Below are positions 56,554-64,000 of a stretch of 64,000 nucleotides of DNA, one piece after another. Origin of the DNA: Glossina fuscipes (lineage: Eukaryota > Arthropoda > Insecta > Diptera > Glossinidae); assembly GCF_014805625.2 (NCBI RefSeq), contig NW_023998414.1, positions 33,017,104-33,081,103 of the forward strand, in the 5' to 3' direction. Made by a program: the position numbers and the translations under genes. The notes below the pieces were generated by a model, which was not told the DNA's origin, made no database searches, and saw only the letters and a program-made list of their open reading frames with translations. How positions within the stretch are numbered: position 1 is the first letter of the stretch; the number at the start of each line of letters is the position of its first letter.

Positions 56554-59500
56554 TTCCATCATTACATGATACATGATCTACGTCATCCCATCCGTTTAGA
56601 CAAACTGTACCGTCAACATGGTATACATCGAGATCCCTCACATGAGCTAAGGTCTGTATGCTTTATAGCGCTACAAATGGCTTTGGACACGAAGCGCCCA
56701 AAATTTGTTACAATGGGATTAAATGGTCTGCATGTAAGTGGAGTGACATAGGTTTGTATCCTATAATTAGTACATTTAATGGTATTGTAAAATTCCAGAG
56801 GATAATCAAAGACGAACGATTTTATATTGGTTTAGAACCGGAAGATGATTCTGTTTGGCTACCGGCTCAACTTTTACGAGCCACTTCGGGAATATTACCT
56901 ACTACGAATAGTGAGGATACCGTAGTAAATGTTTTGCGTCTATTTTTAGCAATGGCTTGCTCACCTGCCTGTACACTAAACGGCCGATTGCTTATTGAAA
57001 TACTTTCACGTTGCGGCGAATGCTGGGAGTTAGGTTCAAGAGCGATAAAGGCTGCTTCATTAGCGGCCGCTTCACAATGCCTAAGAACGTTTTGCTCGTT
57101 TTTAATAGAGGAAGCTGAAGAGGTAAAGAAGACCGCTCCAGCCGGATTAATGACACAATCACATGCTACCGCAGTATATAATGAAGTTATACCAGTAATG
57201 CAATGGCTATGCAGTCGTCTTGTAGAACCAAATGTTGGTGGTTCGCCTAACAAAAAAGTTGAAAATACTGGTACACTCTATTTAACGGAATGCATTCTAA
57301 CATTGACATCATCGTTGCCACGTAACGTGCACACAAATCCTCATTTTACTTCGTTTTTATGGCAAAAGTTCTGTCCAACCTTAGCGGCAGCTTTAGGTTC
57401 CCCTAGCAGAGTAACTTTGGATAAAAAATTCACATATAAGTGAGTCCTATTGGAAATCCCTTTTCCTCGTGCAGCTACAACACAATACGATATTTTGTAT
57501 AATTTTGTATTTCAGAGATGCTCTTCATATAATCGAAAATGAAGCTCGTGGATTTTTTACAGGACCCGGACTTGACGGTCCACGCGCACGTTGCGTTTAC
57601 CTTACTAGTATTCAACTGTTGCGTATCGCTGGCGCCCATGGATCTCTAAGGCCGATGCTCGAAGCTTTATTTCATCGCATGTTATTGCTGCCATCATCGT
57701 CAAACCGGACGGAGCCACTTAAGTGTGTACGTGAGATATTCAAAAGTCCCGAGCGCCTCATTGATTTGTCAGTAATCCTATATGTAGACAAAACGACTCC
57801 CCAAAGCTGTAGTGATGAAATGGCTTTATTTAGATTGTAAATTCCAAATTTAATAATTTTTATTTTCCTAAGCTCTGTAAATAATTATGATTTTTTTTTT
57901 TTTTATAGAATGATCGATGCCATGGAAGAGTGTGCTTACAGTGTTAATAATGGGACTAACGCAGAAAGCAGTCTCCAAGCTAGTGTTGAGTGCATGGTCG
58001 CTCTGTTGCAAAGTTTACAAGTGCTGTGCAGCGGTGAATTAACCGAATCCATGATTAGCAATCAAATTGTCGGTTTGGTCAATAGTCGGTTTATTCAGCT
58101 AAAAGATGCGGATTATACCGGTCCTTTAACGTATCAATCTATGGCTCGTCTACCGGCCCCCTATCGAGATGCGATTGTAGAATTTAGACAAAATGTTTTC
58201 GAAACTTCTTCGAGTTCGGAAAGCGATGGTGATCATCATCCCGAAAACGATGCTGTATCGAATGGATCGGGCGATACTGAAGGACCTGAAGAAGAGGATC
58301 ACTCAACGACCAGTGACGATACTTCGCGGACGGAGCAAAATCGTTGGCCATATTCTCATTTGGACGCTCCCACCATGCCCGTTCGATCTGATATTGATAC
58401 AGATCGTCAACATGCCAGAGATTTTGCTAAAGCGTTATGCACGGATCTCGTACCGAAACTTTTACGCTTACGATCTACTATTGAGGTGGACGAAGCTATA
58501 CAGGAGTTTGCATCGGCTGTTTGCCAAGAAAATAGCACAAACTTTTCGGATTTCGATAATAATTTAACTGCTATAAACGCTGACGGCATTTACTTGGCAG
58601 TATACTCTGCTTTACTCTTGAGTTTGCAACTTAAAAAGGCCGGCTATTATGAAGATATGCAAAAGGAGATTATGATACCGATGTCAGAACAGCAATTTGT
58701 TACCTCTGTTCAGAATAGTGGAGTGTTAGTATACCTTTCGTCCGCTTGGCTTTGCGAGCTGTATCAAAGTGTTTTGATTACAAATATTTTGGAATCAGTA
58801 GATGGCGAATGCTTGCAAACTTGCAATGTACGTTGTGCTCTTGTAGATATGCTAAACGATTCCGGCGGTCTCGGCCCAACGCAGATGCTGTCCGAATGGC
58901 AGCGCCTACAAGCTGCAAGTGTAAAGTTTAACGAAGGCGAGCAGCCCAATGAACGACGTGAAGCGGCTAAAAAGTTGAGTAGGCGCCTGTTAACTTGCTG
59001 TTGGGAATCGATGGTTATGGTCTTAAGTTCTGGATTAGATGAACCGCAAACGTCTAATTCTAGCAAATTTGTTGCGTTATCTAAACGCACGCTACGCGTT
59101 AAAACCAAAACTACAAAATCAAATGGCGAGGCATTATATGCCCTTTGCTTGGAAGGACTTCATTCAGTGAGTTCATAATGACTTTAAATTTAAAAATCGC
59201 AAGTTTTTAACTTTCACAGTACTTTTTAGGCTGCAACTTTAAGTAATTGTTTAAATTTGCAACACTTGGCCGGGAAAATCTTAAATTTGTTAGCCTCAAA
59301 TGTGTGCCAGACGGGAGGGCCGCGAATTTCAGCCAGCCAAGCTATGTCAATGGACGTTGTTTTAAGCGGAGGTTTACATTTAGGTTCCTACAGTACAGAT
59401 TGCTGGCCGTCAATTTTTGCCGTGTGTCGTCATGTTAGTCAACTAGAACACGATATGTTTAGCACACAAAATACTAGCGTACCATCTTCCTCATCGCCAG

Positions 59501-62500
59501 GAGGTAGCAGAGGCTTAGAGCCAAATGACAAACTACATTCAAGCAATGGGCAAAATGAGAAATTTAATGTAGACTCTATACCAATAGATGACGATGAAAC
59601 TTGGTAAGGTTATCGACGCAATAAAAAGCAACATTTCTAATTAATATAATGTATTGTAGTGTGGACGTATACAGTTTTTTACAAGCCCCATTACGAAGTC
59701 CGAACACTAACATCAGCTCAATACTGAAAGCGTATTCAGGCATTAACGAAACCGTTCTTCTTAGTCCTGGAGATACAGTCAAAGTGTTATGTGCTCTCTC
59801 GCACCAAGCTGACAGTCTATTTAGTGATGCTGCTGAGAGACTGAGCTTACCTTCACTATGCCAGTTTCTTAAAAATTTATGTAGAGCCTCACGCGAGCAG
59901 CTGTACAAAAACTCGGCAACACGAAAAGGAAGTAGAGCGTGGTGGCCAAGTAAAGGCTGGAGAAAACATGATTCTTTACCCATGTCCCTTTTACTGCATC
60001 GAATTGGCGATGTGACATTAAAAGTGTTCCGCAGTGCCCGTCCTCTTTTACATATACTTAAAGTGTGGGCCATAACGGGTCCACATTTAATGGATGCTGC
60101 TTGCCACCGCGATCGCGTTATATCCAAACGATCTATTGAATACATCCATGATATAGTAACTGCATTATTAGTGGAACAATCTGAATTACCCTATTTTCAT
60201 TTTAATGAGGCCCTACTTAAACCCTTCGAAAACCTTCTAAATATGGACAGTTGCGATGTCGATGTTCAAGATCAAATTGTAGCTTGTCTATATGAAATAG
60301 TTGAGGCTCATCGCACAGAAATACGGTCAGGATGGCGACCACTTTTTGGCACATTAAGGAATGCACGCAGTCGGATGCTTAACATGAGCAATATAATCGA
60401 TATATTTCGAGTGTTTTTGGATTCAGATAACATTCTTGTTTTTGCTAACGCTGGCCTCGACTGTATATTGTGCTTATTATCTTATTTGGAAGTACCGGGT
60501 GGTGGAAATGGTGTTGCCGGTGGTGCCAGTGCAAATGATGAAGAGAATAATTTCAGACCCACAGACTTCCTACATGAAACTTTAAGATTTTTGGAACGTT
60601 GTTCTTCAATTTTGGGATTTATGTACAATATGCCAAAATGTCCAAACTTTCATTCAACTTATAAAATCAAGGGAATTTCCTACACTCACATCATAGATGC
60701 GAACATACCAAACTCTATGGAAAATTTCACTTATTTTGGTAACGATTATCTGCAAACGAAAAGCGAACAGCACATGATTTCTTATCGTTCTTTGCATATT
60801 GATAAGGAAACTATCGTAAAAATAGATGAAATGGATAAAGCGTCGGGAGTGCTAAAAGTGTGGTTTTTATTGTTGGACGGATTGACAAATTCATTGATTG
60901 TTTGTCCATATTTACATCAAGCACCGATCTTACAGACCATATTTAAGCATTTCAAAAACCTATTAGGGAATCCTGGAATTGAATTTGGATTTTATTGTAT
61001 TAATCATCTCTTGATACCTATGATCCAAGACTGGCTCCGCTATATTAACAAAACGGGAGCGTCATGGCAATTTGTGGAAAAGAATTTTAAGCACTGTTGC
61101 TGTATGACCACAGATTTGGTTGTAGATTTCATTAAGATGTCTGTACCGGAGGTGCGAAAACAAGCTTGCAATACCCGGACGAGGGTTACACAAATATTCC
61201 AGCCAACCGACAATGTATATTCGAAATTGAAATTCGTAACCGAATCAATTGGAGAAAGGAACGGTCAATATGACAGCACCTCGTCCAGCGAAGATAGCGC
61301 TCGCGAATCCAAAGAGTCAACGACTAAAATATCATATTCTGCCACATTATCTTTAAAGCAACTACTTCTCGTGTTAATAGAATGTGCAGCGCAAGCACAA
61401 GAAGCTATTGCTCGAGTTGGAGTATCGTGCTTAAAGCATGTAATTCTCTCCACAGGAACATTGTTTAATGAATATCAATGGATGATAGCGTGTTCAGCCA
61501 TTCATAGAGCTTGCACTGTCACTATCGCTCCTTTACGTCAGTTATCTTTTGCTTTCCATGAGAAGTCAAACAGTTTTTACGGTGATTGCGCTAATGTTAA
61601 AGTGGCTGCTCGTCGCGATAGCACTACTGATGAATTGACACGAATTTATTCCTTAGCCCAACAAGTGTTCCTCTCCGATAATCAACGTGATCCGACCTCC
61701 GCAAAACTCAGCAATCACGTCGATAAACGCTTAAGTGACGATCGTAGTTACTCTTTTCTCTTGTATCCACAAAATAATGGATTTAATTCGAATCTGGATA
61801 ATTTTGTTATAAGAATTCCTTTTAAAAATCTCGTGGTGGGGCTTTTGGCGAACCAAATGTTACTGCAACTTGTAGCAAAATTATTGTTGTCTCGCTTAAA
61901 GTGTGTACCGCAGGCAGTCTCCACTTGTATATTCGACAACTACAGCACCTCTACTCAACCTTCCTATGATTATGATTTAGATTTTCGTTCTAAAGAGATT
62001 TTATTAAGATGCTGTCTTCAATTTTTAACAAGCGCCCTAGAATTCGATTCTCGTCCGGGACTTAAGTTCCTGATGCAAAAAGTTGCTAATATCGAATATG
62101 CAGCGAATTTGTATAAGCAAATGACTTCATCATGGATGATATACTATATAGCTCTGGTCGATTCCTATTTGAATGATATTGTTGTCTATAATTTAGGGGC
62201 CGAAGACCTTAATTTTATTTTAGAATCCTGTTCGCGCCTGAATACGACCACTGTAAAGAAAAAGGAAAATTTTGTGCGATACCTTTTTTGCCTGCAAGAC
62301 GCATGGAATCTTGTTTGCGAATTATATTTGAGTAATTCAACGATGCACGACATTGAGAACGGACGTTTACGACCTACAGAATTAGAAACGAAACACATGC
62401 CTCAGAAGCTCATTAAATCGATGTGTATTAGTATAAACGGGAACAGCGAAAATGGTAATTCCAGTAGTTACGCGGAAGCTATGGATGTATCGCCAGATAA

Positions 62501-62843
62501 AAATCATCAAGCACAAGAAGACGAGAACGTGACGATGACTACGCTTATAAGCGAGTATGTACCAAAAAGCCGTAATAATCCATTTGATACAAATCGTCCA
62601 CAGAAAACAGAAACCGAAACTATTTCGCCTGAGATAGAACAGCAAAGGGCAACCAGCATATTGAAAGATTCGAATTATAAGAGGGCTGCCTTGGCTCAGT
62701 TAGTGGTAGCATCAATGGAATTACTTAGATCATTGCCAGCCGAGGCCGAAGAGAATCTCAAATTACTTATGACACCAACAATACGCGAAGCCTTTCGCCT
62801 GGTCCAGTTGCAAGGCAACGAATTGAAAGTCAATCAATTTTAG
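56410..62843 (+). CDS. ARFGEF3: ARFGEF3 / BIG3-like Sec7-family protein
   Basis: Seven exons: 56410-56494, 56600-56733, 56799-57439, 57516-57836, 57909-59166, 59230-59603 and 59660-62843. All are GT-AG and phase-matched, giving 1998 aa (human BIG3 about 2177). The N-terminus has the BIG-type dimerisation repeats. An acidic Ser-rich linker at about 495-535 precedes a degenerate Sec7-like segment at about 555-690 (INADGIYLAVYSALLLSLQL at 616-635). The canonical catalytic 'L-P-G-E-A' motif is not present anywhere, as expected for BIG3, which lacks exchange activity. In exon 7, KVWAITGPHLMDAACHRD and the following HEAT-like repeats match the C-terminal Sec7-associated region. Vertebrate BIG3 binds prohibitin 2 and controls secretory granule and receptor trafficking. 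No stop or frame break was found. Intron 1 holds a (TA)n block. Confidence 0.9.
56510..56551. repeat. (TA)n microsatellite in ARFGEF3 intron 1
   Basis: About 42 bp TA filling much of the 105-nt intron. Confidence 0.9.
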
Positions 62844-63122
62844 GCATGGCTTGTTGAGTTTTATTTTGATTTGTAAAAGCAGTACACAGAGACCAGAGAA
62901 ACAGGAAACTGTAACATGTGTGTTTCAACGAACCAAAACCAAAATCCCCTCCACAATCCACTACGTGCACCATCCATTTACTACAATGTAGCCCAACGCC
63001 TAATGCCGCCCACAACAAATACCTGCTAATAATATGCTTCAAAAGCGCATTTATACGTTAATTCTTGTATTCAGTTTCGCTTTATTCTATCTATCTATGT
63101 AGTTATTAAAATGAGAGTGTTT

Positions 63123-63236
63123 TTTATATCTATCAATCGATCTATCTATCTATCTATCTATCTATCTATGTATTTATCTATCTATCTATCTGTCAATCGA
63201 TCTATCTACCTATCTAATTATCTATCTAACTATCTA
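63123..63236. repeat. (TATC)n microsatellite
   Basis: More than 20 TATC units with scattered TGTC, AATC and TACC variants, in the 3' flank of the ARFGEF3-like gene. Confidence 0.9.
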
Positions 63237-63377
63237 GAAATATAATTGATTGAATATATCGGTAATGAAAGAATTCAAAGTAAAAACTCAACACCAGCTT
63301 CTATCAGATACAAACACTTCCAAGCGTTGACCTTCAATAAATCAATAAATCGGAATATAGTGAAAAATATAAAGCAA

Positions 63378-63450
63378 CAAAAAAAAAAAAAAAAAAAAAA
63401 AAAAAACAAGAAAAAGAAGAAGAACAAAAACGAAAACAAAAAAAACAAAA
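63378..63450. repeat. poly(A) / A-rich tract
   Basis: A run of about 27 A followed by AAG and AAC units. Confidence 0.85.
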
Positions 63451-64000
63451 ATGAAATCTACTTAAAAATTGCCTTGAGGAGAATACGGAATCAATGATTG
63501 CTTTTCAAAGGTTTCAAAAGTAAACATTTGCCAAATCCTCTATCCATCCCCGTTCTCTCTATTCGATATTATTATTGGTGTATTAAGTTGAAAGCAATAT
63601 TGAATTTTTTTTTGTTTTGAACTATCCTCCTTTCTACGTAGATACCCTAACTCACTATTCTTCCGAGCAAATGATAATTTTGAAAACCATAACCAATCTT
63701 ATATATTAACCATATCTCAAAGGCAACATCAGCAATTAATTACCGCCCGTTAATGTATGTGTAAGTGTTAGGAATACGTACATGTGCACATCCACATATA
63801 TGTATACCATATATATATATTACGGATAACACTCTAACGAAACTCTCTCTATAGCTTTTTATTAATATACAAGATACAAGAAATGAATGAATGCTGCTAT
63901 CGCTGCTGCAACCTGCTATTGCCGCTTCATTATCATGTCTTAACTAAACTAATCTAAGCATTAATTAGTTCATTTATTTCCATCGTTTACTCATCTATCA

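Larger units (their letters stand above)
62844..64000. other. Region downstream of the ARFGEF3-like gene
   Basis: No further coding sequence to the window end. It holds candidate AATAAA signals at 63336-63341 and 63344-63349, a (TATC)n tract at about 63123-63236 and poly(A)/A-rich sequence at 63378-63450. Confidence 0.55.

Noticed and set aside
63123..63236. Tandem TATC units considered as a CRISPR-like or satellite array
   Set aside because: Plain tetranucleotide microsatellite without spacers.

Overview
The window is AT-rich nuclear DNA of a higher fly (Diptera, Brachycera, most likely Schizophora). Spliced genes with GT-AG introns of mostly 56-80 nt, Drosophila-like protein families, dense (TA)n, (CT)n and poly(A/T) tracts, and decayed transposons all point this way. 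The species cannot be fixed from the sequence alone; a tsetse-like or other calyptrate or acalyptrate fly would fit.

Layout, left to right. 1-1000: relic of a non-LTR retrotransposon (ORF1 tail plus endonuclease). 4080-4790: broken Tc1-like transposase. 9677-11416 (+): ric8a, a G-alpha chaperone/GEF. 12157-14954 (-): Erk7/MAPK15 kinase, tail-to-tail with ric8a. 20853-39775 (+): a Popeye-domain (POPDC) gene with a 15.6-kb first intron. Nested antisense in that intron at 26234-28336 is a TMEM205-like membrane protein gene. 43777-44327 (+): two small phase-compatible exons that look like an alternative 3' end of the Popeye gene, ending in a PDZ-ligand-like C-terminus. 48004-48462 (-): an Ashwin-like gene, head-to-head with MCTS1 at 48770-49528 (+). 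53460-54180: relic of a non-LTR reverse transcriptase. 56410-62843 (+): a 1998-aa ARFGEF3/BIG3-like gene.

The gene models were built by hand from the reading frames and splice signals. In all seven genes the exon phases match and the total length is divisible by three. The genes form no pathway. Loose themes are G-protein and membrane signalling (ric8a, Popeye, ARFGEF3) and RNA/translation (MCTS1, Ashwin-like).

The rest is non-coding DNA with microsatellites, at least two dispersed repeat families in both orientations, SINE-like elements and a few orphan coding-like segments. No tRNA or rRNA gene, CRISPR array or prokaryotic feature was seen. The most interesting item is the unlisted alternative 3' end of the Popeye gene, with a second overlapping ORF and a run of G-tracts just downstream.
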